From Bradyrhizobium diazoefficiens (GTDB lineage: Bacteria; Pseudomonadota; Alphaproteobacteria; Rhizobiales; Xanthobacteraceae), in contig NZ_CP067101.1 of the NCBI RefSeq assembly GCF_016616425.1, positions 3,348,001 to 3,412,000 of the forward strand: a stretch of DNA of 64,000 nucleotides. Reading direction: 5' to 3'. Both the position numbers and the translations under genes were made by a program. This document shows positions 9,973 through 19,951 of the stretch, piece by piece (the first letter of the stretch is position 1; each line of letters opens with the position of its first letter). The notes beneath the pieces are model-generated. The model was not told the origin of the DNA, searched no databases, and was given only the letters and a program-made list of their open reading frames with translations.

Positions 9973-10797
9973 ATGGACATGGCCGGCAAGACAGTGCTGA
10001 TTACGGGTTCGACCGACGGTGTCGGGCGCTATGTCGCAAGCCGTCTTGCCGCCGAGGGCGCGCGCGTCCTGATCCATGGCCGCGACGCCACGCGCGCCCG
10101 GTCGCTGATCGACGAGATCGTAAAGGCCGGCGGTGCCGCGCCGACCTTCTACCAGGCCGATCTTTCGTCGATGTCGGGCACGCGGGCGTTGGCCGAGGCC
10201 GTGAAACGCGATCACCAGCGTCTCCACGTCCTCGTGAGCAACGCCGGCATCGGCTCGCAGAACGATGGCCCGCAACGGCAAGTCAGCGCCGACGGTCACG
10301 AGTTGCGTTTCGCCGTGAACTATCTCTCGGGTTTCCTGCTCGTCCATCTGTTGCTGCCGCTGCTGATCTCCGCTGCGCCGTCTCGGATCGTCAATGTCGC
10401 CTCCCTCGGTCAGCATCCGATCGATTTCGACGACGTCATGATTACGCGGGGCTATAGCGGTTCACGTGCCTATGCACAGAGCAAGCTGTCCCAGATCATG
10501 TTCACCATCGATCTTGCGGACGAACTGAAGGACGCCGGCATTACCGCGAATGCGCTGCATCCGGCGACCTACATGAACACCACGATGGTACGCGCCGGCG
10601 GCATCACGCCGATCTCGACCGTGGAGCAGGGCGGCGCGGCGATCCTGCGCCTCGTCGAGGGCGACGATGTCGCGGACAAGAGCGGGCTGTTCTTCAACGG
10701 CATGAACGAGGCGCGAGCCAATCCGCAGGCCTACGACGCCGATGCCCGCAAGCGCCTGCGTGAGCTGAGCCTGAAGCTGACGGGGCTGGCACGCTAA
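9973..10797 (+). CDS. SDR family NAD(P)-dependent oxidoreductase
   Basis: A 274-residue short-chain dehydrogenase. The N-terminal cofactor motif is TGSTDGVGR (TGxxxGxG type), the NAG-type stretch is SNAGIGS, and the active-site pair is YAQSKLS (Tyr-x-x-x-Lys) with an upstream Ser in NVASLG. The layout resembles retinol/WW-domain oxidoreductase-like SDRs. The substrate cannot be inferred and the neighbours give no pathway context. Confidence 0.9.
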   Translation: MDMAGKTVLITGSTDGVGRYVASRLAAEGARVLIHGRDATRARSLIDEIVKAGGAAPTFYQADLSSMSGTRALAEAVKRDHQRLHVLVSNAGIGSQNDGPQRQVSADGHELRFAVNYLSGFLLVHLLLPLLISAAPSRIVNVASLGQHPIDFDDVMITRGYSGSRAYAQSKLSQIMFTIDLADELKDAGITANALHPATYMNTTMVRAGGITPISTVEQGGAAILRLVEGDDVADKSGLFFNGMNEARANPQAYDADARKRLRELSLKLTGLAR

Positions 10798-11009
10798 CGC
10801 GCCCCGATCATGGTTAGTGAAACGTTTAATTCCGTGCCGGCAGTCGGTGAAGCGGCTTCATCCCGGCGTGCTGCGGCGGTCTGGCGCGCCGGCTCAACTT
10901 AACCTTTACGCGGCTTTAAGGGCAGCACTCTAGGGTTTCCGATGCGGTTCGGGGTTGGACCGCGCCAGCGGCCAGGACGGCCGTTGTTGCGTACGCGTTG
11001 GAGTATCCC

Positions 11010-11783
11010 ATGGATATCATGACGGGCGTTGGGCTCACGGCGGGCATGATCGTCGTTGCCACGATGATCTTCATGGGCGGCGACCTGCACATGTTCATCT
11101 CCGAGCACGCGATCATCATCATCTTCGGCGGCTCGATTTCCGCCACCATGATCCGCTTTCCGCTCTCGGCGCTCCTGCATGGCCTTCCGCTCGGCGCCAA
11201 ATTCGCCTTCACCATGAGTCGCCTCTCGGCCCACGACCTCGTCGACGAACTCGCTCGCATCGCCGAGATCGCCCGCAAGCAGGGTCCGGTCGGCCTCGAA
11301 AAAGTCGAGACCGACGAGCCGTTCCTCGCCAAAGGCATCCGCTTCGTCGCCGACGGCTACGACCTCGATTTCATTCGCGATAATCTCGAGCGCGACCGCG
11401 ACAACTTCCTGATGCACCTCGACGAGGGCAGCAAGATCTACCGCGCCATCGGCGATTGCGCGCCGGCCTTCGGCATGATCGGCACCCTGATCGGTATGGT
11501 GCAGATGTTCGCCAACATGACCGACCCCTCCAAGCTCGGTCCGTTCATGGCGACCGCGCTGCTCGCCACGCTCTACGGCGCGCTGGTCGCGAACCTGTTC
11601 TGTCTGCCGATCGCCGACAAGCTGCACGGCAAGCTGCTCGACGAGGAGACCAACCGCACCCTGATCATCGACGGCATCCTGATGATCCGCGATTCCAAGA
11701 GCCCGACGCTCGTGCGCGAAATGCTGCTGGCCTACCTGCCGGAGAAGCATCGCCACGGCGAGGGCGAGCCGGTGCCGGCGTAA
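11010..11783 (+). CDS. MotA/TolQ/ExbB-type proton channel protein (MotA-like stator)
   Basis: A 257-residue inner membrane protein with MotA-type topology: two hydrophobic helices near the N-terminus, a long cytoplasmic loop with RNFLMHLDEGSKIYR-like charged segments, then two more helices (APAFGMIGTLIGMVQMF and TALLATLYGALVANLF). The GTLIGMV segment is typical of the channel-forming helix. The ATG at 11010 gives the family start; an upstream TTG at 10998 is in frame. The next gene encodes the MotB-like partner 24 bases downstream. No other flagellar genes are in the window. Confidence 0.85.
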   Translation: MDIMTGVGLTAGMIVVATMIFMGGDLHMFISEHAIIIIFGGSISATMIRFPLSALLHGLPLGAKFAFTMSRLSAHDLVDELARIAEIARKQGPVGLEKVETDEPFLAKGIRFVADGYDLDFIRDNLERDRDNFLMHLDEGSKIYRAIGDCAPAFGMIGTLIGMVQMFANMTDPSKLGPFMATALLATLYGALVANLFCLPIADKLHGKLLDEETNRTLIIDGILMIRDSKSPTLVREMLLAYLPEKHRHGEGEPVPA

Positions 11784-11807
11784 GCCCGCCCGCCGGGATT
11801 TTCAGTC

Positions 11808-12638
11808 ATGGCCAAGAAGAAACGCGGCGATGCGCACGGCGGCGGTCACGGCTGGTTCGTGACCTTCGCCGACCTGATGGGCCTGATGATGAGCTTCTTC
11901 GTGATGCTCGTGGCGTTCTCGACCCAGGACGCCAACAAGCTGAAGATCGTCGCCGGCTCGATGCGCGACGCCTTCGGCGTACAGAACGAAGCGCGCTACT
12001 CCGGCATCGTCGAATCCGACGGTCTGCCGACTCGCCCGCGGCTGAAGAACGTCGATCATATCCAACCCGAGGATGCCTCCAACACGCCGACGCCGGACCA
12101 GGAGGACCGCGACCGCACGTCGGGGGCGAAGATCAAGGTCGACCGCAATTTCGCGCTCGCCGCGGCCTCATTGCGCCAGGCGTTGCAGGACATGCCGGAA
12201 CTGACGGAGATGTCCAAGCACATCATGTTCGAGGAGACCAAGCAGGGTCTCAACCTGGAGATCGTCGATCAGGACGGCCGCTCGATGTTTGCCGATGGCT
12301 CGAAGGTGCCCTACGACCGCACCCGCCGTCTGATCGAGAAGCTCGCGATTCCCCTCAAGGCCACGCCGCTCCGCGTCTCCATCGCCGGCCACACCGCGGC
12401 CGGCTTCGTGCCGAACCGAAGCGACTACGGCGCCTTCGACCTGTCCGCCGACCGCGCCAATGCCGTGCGTCAGATCCTCGAACGCGAGGGCCTGCCGCCG
12501 TCACACATTTTTGCCGTTTCCGGCAAGGCGGACACCCAGCCGTTGTTTCCGGACGATCCCTCGCTCGCGGCAAACCGGCGGGTGACCATCACCCTGATGC
12601 GCGAAGATCCGCCGTTGCCGCCGAATCTGAAGCCCTAG
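11808..12638 (+). CDS. MotB-like OmpA-domain stator protein
   Basis: A 276-residue partner of the MotA-like protein. Residues 16-36 form a single transmembrane helix with the proton-binding Asp at position 22 in TFADLMGLMMSFFVML. A periplasmic linker follows, then a C-terminal OmpA-like peptidoglycan-binding domain with LSADRANAVRQIL and the ANRRVTITL ending. Together the pair would form a peptidoglycan-anchored, proton-driven stator. Rhizobia usually carry more than one stator-like pair, so the rotor partner is not certain. Confidence 0.87.
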   Translation: MAKKKRGDAHGGGHGWFVTFADLMGLMMSFFVMLVAFSTQDANKLKIVAGSMRDAFGVQNEARYSGIVESDGLPTRPRLKNVDHIQPEDASNTPTPDQEDRDRTSGAKIKVDRNFALAAASLRQALQDMPELTEMSKHIMFEETKQGLNLEIVDQDGRSMFADGSKVPYDRTRRLIEKLAIPLKATPLRVSIAGHTAAGFVPNRSDYGAFDLSADRANAVRQILEREGLPPSHIFAVSGKADTQPLFPDDPSLAANRRVTITLMREDPPLPPNLKP

Positions 12639-12810
12639 GGGGCTCTTGCGCTACCATTTTACCTGAGGCATGTGGTCGCGCTGGCGGCGAGCGTGGCCGC
12701 GCCGTCACAGCATCCTGCGCAGTGCCTGCTATGCTGCGCTGATTGACAGGCGCGCAGGAAGCGTCAAAAGGCGCCGGATCAATTCCAGGAAAGAAGCGTT
12801 TTCCACCTTC

Positions 12811-14709
12811 ATGACGGCGAGCATCACATCGACCGAGACCCAGGACGGGCCGGTCACATCAGGCTTTTGGGCCCTTACGCTCGGGAGCATCGGCGTCGTC
12901 TTCGGCGATATCGGCACCTCGCCGCTATACGCCTTTCGCGAGGCCGTCAGCGGCGCGGCCAATGGACAGCCAGTGTCGCGGATTATGGTGCTCGGGGTGC
13001 TCTCGCTGATCCTGTGGGCGCTGCTGATCGTCGTCACCACCAAGTACGTTCTGCTGTTGCTGCGGGCCGACAACAATGGGGAGGGCGGCACGCTCTCCCT
13101 GATGGCGCTCGGCCAGCGCGCGCTCGGGCGGCGGAGCTGGTTCCTGCTCGCCCTCGGCGTGGTCGGCGCCTCAATGTTCATCGGCGACTCCATGATCACG
13201 CCGGCGATATCGGTATTGTCTGCGGTCGAAGGCCTGAAACTCGCGGCGCCAGCGCTCGAGCACTATGTCGTGCCGCTCACGATCTTCATCCTGGTGCTGC
13301 TGTTCGCGGTGCAGAGCAAGGGCACGGCACTGGTCGCCTCAGCCTTCGGGCCGGTGATGGTGATCTGGTTCACCTGTCTGGCGGTCATGGGTGCCATTCA
13401 CATCGCTGACGACCCCTCAGTGTTGGCAGCGATCAACCCTTACTATGCGCTTCAATTCCTGCTGTCACACGGGACGATCGGACTGGTGACGCTCGGGGCT
13501 GTGTTCCTCGCGGTCACGGGAGGCGAGGCGCTTTATGCCGATCTCGGCCATTTCGGCCGCAAGCCGATCCAGTCGGCCTGGCTGTTCTTTGTCTTGCCGG
13601 CGCTGCTGATCAATTATTTTGGCCAAGGCGCGCTGGTGCTGGCCCATCCCGGCACGCTCGAGAATTCATTCTACCGTATGGTGCCCGAGATGCTGGTGCT
13701 GCCGCTGGTGGGATTGGCGACCGCGGCCACCGTGATCGCGAGCCAGGCCGTGATCACGGGTGCCTATTCGCTGGTCTATCAGGCGGTGCAACTCGGTCTC
13801 CTGCCGCGTTTCGCGGTGCGCTATACCTCCGAGTCCCACGCCGGCCAGATCTACCTGCCGCGGGTCAACCGGCTGCTCCTGATCGGCGTGTTGCTGCTTG
13901 TGCTGCTGTTCCGCACCTCCAGTAATCTGGCCTCGGCCTACGGCATCGCCGTCTCCACCACCATGGTTGCCGATGGCATCATGGGCTTCATCATCATTTG
14001 GAAGCTGTGGAATTGGCGCGCCGCGACCGCGGCGGCGGTGATCATGCCGCTCGTCGTGGTCGACATGACCTTCTTCAGCGCCAATCTCTTGAAGCTGCTC
14101 GAGGGTGCCTGGGTCCCGTTGCTGTTCGGCGTCTTGATGGCAGGGACGATCTGGACCTGGCGCCGCGGCACCGCAATCCTTATCCAGAAGACGCGCCGCA
14201 TCGAGGTCCCGCTCGACGATTTGATCAAGAGTCTGGAGAAGCGGCCTCCGCACATCGTCAAGGGCACGGCCGTGTTCCTGACCAGCGATCCCGCCTTCGT
14301 GCCGACCGCGTTGTTGCACAATCTGAAGCACAACAAGGTCCTGCACGAGCACAATGTGATTCTGACCATCGAGACGGCCCAGACCCCGCGAGTCGACCTG
14401 TCGGAGCGGTTCCGCATGGAAAAGATCGGTGAGAAATTCTCCAAGGTGCGGCTGCGCTTCGGATTCATGGAGCAGCCCAATGTCCCCCGGGCGCTGGCGA
14501 TCGCGCGCAAGCAGGGCTGGCAGTTCGACATCATGTCGACGTCGTTCTTCGTATCGCGCCGCTCGCTCAAGGCCTCGGCGCAAGCGGGTATGCCGCTGTG
14601 GCAGGACCATTTGTTCATTGCCCTCAGCCGGTCTGCCAACGATGCCACCGACTATTTCCAGATTCCCACCGGACGGGTGGTTGAAGTCGGAACCCAAGTG
14701 ACTATCTGA
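12811..14709 (+). CDS. kup: Kup-type potassium uptake transporter, first copy
   Basis: A 632-residue KUP/HAK/KT potassium-proton symporter. The N-terminus carries the family signature [19 protein letters not shown], about twelve hydrophobic helices follow, and a cytoplasmic C-terminal domain ends near [20 protein letters not shown]. The upstream open frame (from 12670) would add 47 unrelated basic residues, so the ATG at 12811 was chosen. A close paralogue follows 138 bases downstream, showing a tandem duplication. Confidence 0.95.
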   Translation: MTASITSTETQDGPVTSGFWALTLGSIGVVFGDIGTSPLYAFREAVSGAANGQPVSRIMVLGVLSLILWALLIVVTTKYVLLLLRADNNGEGGTLSLMALGQRALGRRSWFLLALGVVGASMFIGDSMITPAISVLSAVEGLKLAAPALEHYVVPLTIFILVLLFAVQSKGTALVASAFGPVMVIWFTCLAVMGAIHIADDPSVLAAINPYYALQFLLSHGTIGLVTLGAVFLAVTGGEALYADLGHFGRKPIQSAWLFFVLPALLINYFGQGALVLAHPGTLENSFYRMVPEMLVLPLVGLATAATVIASQAVITGAYSLVYQAVQLGLLPRFAVRYTSESHAGQIYLPRVNRLLLIGVLLLVLLFRTSSNLASAYGIAVSTTMVADGIMGFIIIWKLWNWRAATAAAVIMPLVVVDMTFFSANLLKLLEGAWVPLLFGVLMAGTIWTWRRGTAILIQKTRRIEVPLDDLIKSLEKRPPHIVKGTAVFLTSDPAFVPTALLHNLKHNKVLHEHNVILTIETAQTPRVDLSERFRMEKIGEKFSKVRLRFGFMEQPNVPRALAIARKQGWQFDIMSTSFFVSRRSLKASAQAGMPLWQDHLFIALSRSANDATDYFQIPTGRVVEVGTQVTI

Positions 14710-14722
14710 GCGCAGCCGCTTA

Positions 14723-14760
14723 GCTATGCGAAATTGCATAGCAAGGGCCCGAAATCGGGC
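14723..14760. other. Two consecutive stem-loops between the kup genes
   Basis: GCTATGC (14723-14729) pairs with GCATAGC (14736-14742), and GCCCGA (14747-14752) pairs with TCGGGC (14755-14760). Neither is followed by a T-run, so they are not classical terminators. They could stabilise or attenuate the transcript between the two kup genes. Confidence 0.5.
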
Positions 14761-14847
14761 TAGGCTATGCCGGCAGCGCAGGACTATAAGCCGCGCGCTC
14801 TTCCGCCGTTGTGCAGTGAAGCATTTCAGAGGCCATTGGGCTCTCCC

Positions 14848-16776
14848 ATGACAAGTGACGTAGCGATTTCCGCCCCGGAAACGGTGGCGGCCAATGGGCA
14901 TGGCGATGCCCATACCACCGCCGGTTTCGGTGCGCTCACCCTCGGCAGCATCGGGGTCGTCTATGGCGATATCGGCACCAGCCCGCTCTACGCCTTCCGC
15001 GAGGCGGTGATGGCCGCCTCGGGCGCCGACGGCGTACCGACGATGGCAGCCGTGCTCGGCGTCCTCTCCCTGATCCTGTGGGCGCTGATCGTCGTTGTGA
15101 CGCTCAAATACGTCGTGATCCTGCTCCGCGCCGACAACAACGGCGAGGGCGGCACGCTGGCGCTGATGGCCCTGGCCCAGCGCGCGGTCGGTACCCGCGG
15201 GGCCACCATCGTCCTGCTCGGCACCATCTCCGGCGCCCTATTCTACGGCGATGCCGTGATCACCCCGGCGGTCTCGGTCCTGGGGGCCTTGGAAGGCATG
15301 AAGGACATCACGCTGACATTCGAGCCTTACATCGTTCCGCTGACCGTGGTGATCCTGGTCTGCCTGTTCGCCGTGCAATCGCGTGGCACAGCCCGCGTCG
15401 CGGCGTTCTTCGGTCCGGTGATGTGCGTCTGGTTCGCAGTGCTCGCGGTGGCGGCGGTGGGTCCGATCATCCGGCAGCCGCAGGTGTTGTTCGCGCTGAA
15501 CCCGCTCTACGCCGTGACTTTCATGATCCACCACGGCATCATCGGCTTCGTGACATTGGGCGCCGTGTTCCTGGCGGTCACCGGTGCCGAAGCGCTCTAT
15601 GCCGATCTCGGCCATTTCGGCAAGCGGCCGATCCAAACAGCTTGGTTATTTGTGGTGCTGCCGGCGCTGGCGCTGAATTATCTGGGGCAGGGGGCGCTCG
15701 TCCTGGATGACCCAGGGGCGATCGTGAGCCCGTTCTTCCAGTTGTTTCCGCAAGGCTGGATCCGCGGGAGCATGGTCGTACTTGCGACTTTGGCCGCGGT
15801 CATCGCGAGTCAGGCCGTCATCACCGGCGCCTACTCGCTGACGCGTCAGGCGATCCAGCTCGGCCTGCTGCCGCGCTTCGAAATTCGCCATACGTCGGAA
15901 GCCCATTCCGGACAGATCTTCATCCCCCGCATCAACCAGCTCCTTCTGGTTGCCGTGATCCTGATGGTGCTCTTGTTCCGTTCTTCCAGCGCGTTGGCGT
16001 CGGCCTATGGCATCTCGGTCACTGGAACCATGGTGGTCACGGCCATGATGGGCTTTGTCGTGATCTGGAAAGTCTGGCGGTGGTCGCCGATCGCAGCTGC
16101 TGCCCTCATTGCGCCGTTTCTGTTCCTCGACCTGACCTTCCTGACCGCGAACCTGCTCAAGGTGTTCGAGGGCGGCTGGGTGCCGCTGGCGCTCGGCGCG
16201 CTCATGATCATCCTGATGTACACGTGGCGGCGCGGCAGCCGGCTTTTGTTCGAGAAGTCGCGCAAGCTCGAGTTCCCGCTCGCAGATCTCGTGGCGATGC
16301 TGGAGAAGCGGCCGCCGCAGCGGGTGCCCGGCACCGCCGTGTTCCTGACCTCGGACCCGCTCAGCGCGCCGACCGCGCTGATGCATAGTCTGAAGCATTA
16401 CAAGGTGCTGCATGAGAAGAACGTCATTCTCACCATTGAGACGGCGCAGACCCCGCGGATCGATCCGGCGGAGCGCGTGAAGCTGGAGCAGATCAGCCCG
16501 ACCTTCTCCAAGGTGACGCTGAAGTTCGGCTTCATGGAATCGCCGAATGTGCCGAAGGCCCTGGCGATCGCGCGCAAGCTCGGCTGGCAGTTCGACATCA
16601 TGTCGACCTCGTTCTTCCTGTCGCGCCGCGCGCTGAAGCCCGCCGCCCATTCCGGCATGCCGCGCTGGCAGGACCGGCTGTTCATCTCGCTCAGCCGCTC
16701 CGCCAACGACGCCACGGACTACTTCCAGATCCCCTCTGGCCGCGTCGTCGAGGTCGGCACCCAGGTGGCGATCTGA
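14848..16776 (+). CDS. kup: Kup-type potassium uptake transporter, second copy
   Basis: A 642-residue paralogue of the preceding gene with the same start signature ([19 protein letters not shown]), the same helix order and an almost identical C-terminal end ([20 protein letters not shown]). The ATG at 14848 was preferred over an upstream in-frame ATG at 14767 because it places the signature at the usual distance. Two adjacent Kup genes suggest gene amplification with possible differences in affinity or regulation. Confidence 0.95.
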   Translation: MTSDVAISAPETVAANGHGDAHTTAGFGALTLGSIGVVYGDIGTSPLYAFREAVMAASGADGVPTMAAVLGVLSLILWALIVVVTLKYVVILLRADNNGEGGTLALMALAQRAVGTRGATIVLLGTISGALFYGDAVITPAVSVLGALEGMKDITLTFEPYIVPLTVVILVCLFAVQSRGTARVAAFFGPVMCVWFAVLAVAAVGPIIRQPQVLFALNPLYAVTFMIHHGIIGFVTLGAVFLAVTGAEALYADLGHFGKRPIQTAWLFVVLPALALNYLGQGALVLDDPGAIVSPFFQLFPQGWIRGSMVVLATLAAVIASQAVITGAYSLTRQAIQLGLLPRFEIRHTSEAHSGQIFIPRINQLLLVAVILMVLLFRSSSALASAYGISVTGTMVVTAMMGFVVIWKVWRWSPIAAAALIAPFLFLDLTFLTANLLKVFEGGWVPLALGALMIILMYTWRRGSRLLFEKSRKLEFPLADLVAMLEKRPPQRVPGTAVFLTSDPLSAPTALMHSLKHYKVLHEKNVILTIETAQTPRIDPAERVKLEQISPTFSKVTLKFGFMESPNVPKALAIARKLGWQFDIMSTSFFLSRRALKPAAHSGMPRWQDRLFISLSRSANDATDYFQIPSGRVVEVGTQVAI

Positions 16777-16934
16777 TCCTCCATTTGAAGGTCGCGCTTC
16801 AAGTCGCTGCGATTTAGCTTTAACTTGCGCCGCTGAGCTCAAGCCTTTGTAGCGCTTGATTTTCGTGCGCCGAGAGGCGAGGTTGCCGCCGGCCGGAAGA
16901 GACCCGGCTGGAAGGCGCGACGTTGGAGGATGAT

Positions 16935-17261
16935 GTGGCAAACCAGGTACAGGATCTGAGCCCGGACGAGGTCTCCAGGGGTGTCGCGGAAGGCCGCTAT
17001 CTGCTGGTCGACGTCCGCGAGCCGAACGAGGTCCAGGCCGAGGCCTATCCTTACGGCGTCGTGGTGCCGCTTTCGACCTTCGATCCCAAGGCGATTCCCG
17101 ATCCGGCCGGCAAAGAGGTCGTGTTCGCCTGCCGCTCGGGCAAGCGCTCGGTGACGGCCTCGCTCGCGGCGCAGGCGGCGGGCCTGCCTTACGACAAGCA
17201 TCTGGCCGGCGGCATGCTGGGCTGGAAGGCGGCGGGGCTTCCCAGCAAGGTCGGTGGCTGA
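16935..17261 (+). CDS. Rhodanese-like domain protein
   Basis: A 108-residue single-domain rhodanese (sulfurtransferase-type). The active-site loop CRSGKRS begins with the catalytic Cys at residue 66, and the N-terminal LLVDVREPNEV stretch is the CH2A-type motif. The GTG at 16935 is chosen because GGAGGA lies 4 bases upstream; a TTG at 16923 overlaps that ribosome site. The aminotransferase gene starts 8 bases after the stop, suggesting an operon. Confidence 0.88.
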   Translation: MANQVQDLSPDEVSRGVAEGRYLLVDVREPNEVQAEAYPYGVVVPLSTFDPKAIPDPAGKEVVFACRSGKRSVTASLAAQAAGLPYDKHLAGGMLGWKAAGLPSKVGG

Positions 17262-17269
17262 TCGGCCCG

Positions 17270-18448
17270 ATGTCCAAGAGCTCGTCCCTGAACAAGGTCT
17301 TCGCCGACCTTCCCGTCACCATCTTCGAGGCGATGTCGCAGGCCGCGCGCGACAATGCCGCCATCAATCTCGGCCAGGGTTTTCCTGACGATCCGGGTCC
17401 GGAGGACATCCGCCGCGCCGCGGCCGACGCCTCGCTGAACGGCTACAACCAGTACCCCTCGATGATGGGGCTGCCGGAGCTGCGCCAGGCAATCGCGACC
17501 CATTACGGCCATTGGCACGGCCTCAAGCTCGATCCGATGAGCGAGGTGATGGTGACCTCCGGCGGCACCGAGGCGCTGACCTCGGCGATCCTCGCGGTGG
17601 TCCAGCCCGGCGACGAGGTGGTGTGCTTCCAGCCGGTCTATGATTCCTATTTGCCGATCATCCGCCAGGCCGGCGGCATTCCGCGCCTCGTGCGGCTCGA
17701 ACCGCCGCACTGGCGGCTGAATGAGGACATGCTGAAAAGCGTGTTCAATTCAAAGACCAAGGCGGTGCTCTTCAACAACCCCCTGAATCCGTCAGCGGTG
17801 GTCTATCCGCGCGAGGATCTTGAGCTGCTCGCGCGCTACTGCCAGGAGTTCGACGCCATCGCGATCTGCGACGAGGTCTGGGAGCATGTCACCTTCGACG
17901 AGCACAAGCACATTCCGCTGATCACCATCCCCGGCATGCGCGAGCGCACCATCAAGGTCGGCTCGGCCGGCAAGATCTTCTCGCTGACCGGCTGGAAGAT
18001 CGGCTTCGTCTGCGCTGCGCCGCCGCTGCTCCGCGTCGCGGCCAAGGTTCACCAGTTTCTGACCTTCACCACCGCGCCGAACCTGCAGGCCGCCGTCGCT
18101 TACGGCCTCGGCAAGCCGGATGAGTATTTTCTGTCGATGCGCAAGGATCTGGCGCGGAGCAGGGACCGCCTGACCAGTGGGCTGGAGAGCCTCGGCTTTC
18201 CCGTGCTGAAGTCGCAAGGCACCTACTTCCTCACCGTCGACCTGTCGCCGCTCGGGCTCAACGAGAGCGATACCGAGTTCTGCTGGCGCATCGTGAAGGA
18301 CTACAAGGTGGCGGCGATTCCGGTGTCGGCCTTCTACGAGCAGGACCCGGTGACCTCGGTGGTGCGCTTCTGCTTCGCCAAGAAGGACGAGACCCTCGAC
18401 ACCGCGCTGGAGCGGCTGTCGGACGCCGTGCGTGGGCGCAAGAGGTAG
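17270..18448 (+). CDS. Class I/II PLP-dependent aminotransferase
   Basis: A 392-residue fold-type I aminotransferase. The PLP-binding Lys is K235 in SAGKIFSLTGWKIGF, a pattern found in the methionine/kynurenine-type (YbdL/KAT-like) group. The N-terminal INLGQGFPDDPGP and the NNPLNPSAVVY stretch are also typical. Substrate is probably a hydrophobic or aromatic amino acid, by family only. It lies between a rhodanese and a polyamine-type binding protein. Confidence 0.88.
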   Translation: MSKSSSLNKVFADLPVTIFEAMSQAARDNAAINLGQGFPDDPGPEDIRRAAADASLNGYNQYPSMMGLPELRQAIATHYGHWHGLKLDPMSEVMVTSGGTEALTSAILAVVQPGDEVVCFQPVYDSYLPIIRQAGGIPRLVRLEPPHWRLNEDMLKSVFNSKTKAVLFNNPLNPSAVVYPREDLELLARYCQEFDAIAICDEVWEHVTFDEHKHIPLITIPGMRERTIKVGSAGKIFSLTGWKIGFVCAAPPLLRVAAKVHQFLTFTTAPNLQAAVAYGLGKPDEYFLSMRKDLARSRDRLTSGLESLGFPVLKSQGTYFLTVDLSPLGLNESDTEFCWRIVKDYKVAAIPVSAFYEQDPVTSVVRFCFAKKDETLDTALERLSDAVRGRKR

Positions 18449-18454
18449 CTCAGG

Positions 18455-19567
18455 ATGACGAACGTCAGCCGCGCGAGGCTTTGTATCGGTTTTGCCATTG
18501 CCGCCGCACTGACGTTGTTGTCCGCTTCTGCAAGTGCGGAGGAGCGGGTCGTCAACTTCTACAACTGGTCCAACTACATGGCGCCGGACGTCCTTGAGAA
18601 TTTTACCAAGGAGACCGGCATCAAGGTGGTCTACGATACCTTCGACGCCAACGAGACGCTGGAGACGCGCCTGTTGGCCGGCAAGTCCGGCTACGACGTC
18701 GTGGTGCCCACGGCGTATTTCCTGCAGCGTCAGATCAAGGCCAACATCTTCCAGAAGCTCGATAAGTCGAAGCTGCCGAACCTCGCCAATGCCTGGCCGA
18801 TGGTGACCAGGCACCTGGCGACCTACGACCCCGGCAATGTCTACGCCGCGAACTACATGTGGGGCACGACGGGCATTGGCTACAACGTCGCCAAAGTGAA
18901 GCAGATCCTCGGGCCGAATGCGAAGATCGACAGCTGGGACATCGTCTTCAAGCCGGAGAATCTCGCCAAGTTCAAGGACTGCGGTGTCCACATGCTCGAC
19001 TCCGCCGACGACATCTTTCCGGCGGCGCTGAACTATCTCGGCCTTGATCCGAACTCGACCAAGCAGGCCGATCTCGAAAAGGCCGCCGACGTCGTCGCAA
19101 GGGTTCGCCCCTTCGTGCGCAAGTTTCACTCGTCAGAATATCTCAGCGCGCTTGCGACCGGCGAAATCTGCTTCGTGGTCGGCTGGTCCGGCGACATCAT
19201 GCAGGCTCGCGCCCGCGCCGCCGAGGCCAAAAGCGGCATCGAGATCGGCTACACGATCCCGAAAGAGGGCGCGCAGATGTTTTTTGACAATCTCGCGATC
19301 CCCGCGGACGCCAAGAACGTCAAGGAAGCCTACGAGCTGATCAACTATCTCTATCGGCCGGACGTCGCTGCCAAGAACTCGGACTTCCTGTCCTACGCCA
19401 ACGGCAACCTGGCTAGCCAGAAGCTGGTCGATCCGAAAATCCTGAACGACAGGAACATCTATCCGGACGAGGCGACGCTCGCAAAGCTGTTCGTCATCAC
19501 GGCGCGCGAGCCGGCGACGCAGCGGATCATCAACCGGCTCTGGACCAGGGTGAAGACGGGACGATAG
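18455..19567 (+). CDS. Polyamine ABC transporter substrate-binding protein (PotD/PotF-like)
   Basis: A 370-residue periplasmic binding protein. The first 28 or so residues form a Sec signal peptide ending ASASA before EERVVNFYNWSNYM, which is the standard PotF/PotD mature N-terminus. The later AANYMWGTTGIGYN and LSANGNLASQ-like segments also fit. Only the binding protein is here; the cognate ATPase and permeases are not in the window, and the next stretch is foreign-looking DNA, so the transporter may be encoded elsewhere. Confidence 0.88.
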   Translation: MTNVSRARLCIGFAIAAALTLLSASASAEERVVNFYNWSNYMAPDVLENFTKETGIKVVYDTFDANETLETRLLAGKSGYDVVVPTAYFLQRQIKANIFQKLDKSKLPNLANAWPMVTRHLATYDPGNVYAANYMWGTTGIGYNVAKVKQILGPNAKIDSWDIVFKPENLAKFKDCGVHMLDSADDIFPAALNYLGLDPNSTKQADLEKAADVVARVRPFVRKFHSSEYLSALATGEICFVVGWSGDIMQARARAAEAKSGIEIGYTIPKEGAQMFFDNLAIPADAKNVKEAYELINYLYRPDVAAKNSDFLSYANGNLASQKLVDPKILNDRNIYPDEATLAKLFVITAREPATQRIINRLWTRVKTGR

Positions 19568-19951
19568 GCGTTCCGCGCTCACCCCCGCAACTCATTTCTG
19601 CAAAACAACCCCATGCACAGTAGAACCGCCTCCGCTGAATTGCCGGCGGTGGCGGTGCTTAAGCCCTGGCGGGACTTGGCCTAATTGACGTGCGGGCGCA
19701 GCGAACCGAAGCCCGTGCGAGCAGCGCGAAATCGGACATGGATAAGCCGTACGCGCCTAACCTCGTCAGCCTCCGGCCATTTTGACTCGTCGGGCAAAAC
19801 ACTGGCAGAATGCAAGCATCGTAGAATTTACAGGACGACCATGCTTGCCCCGACAATGTCGGATCGCCCGCAACCAGCGCATTTCTCATCGGATAAGCTA
19901 GTGTTGGAAAACCGCTGGTTGTAGCACCAAAGCCGACTTATCCTTTCTCGC
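19568..19951. other. Gene-poor junction upstream of the STAND gene
   Basis: About 380 bases without a convincing gene. Short open frames on both strands have no recognisable domains and poor start signals. Base composition shifts here from the GC-rich neighbourhood to the lower GC of the following large gene, so this is the likely left boundary of an insertion. I saw no tRNA, integrase or clear direct repeat. Confidence 0.5.

Noticed and set aside
19659..19924. Short open frames on both strands before the STAND gene
   Set aside because: No family features and no start signals; treated as junction DNA.
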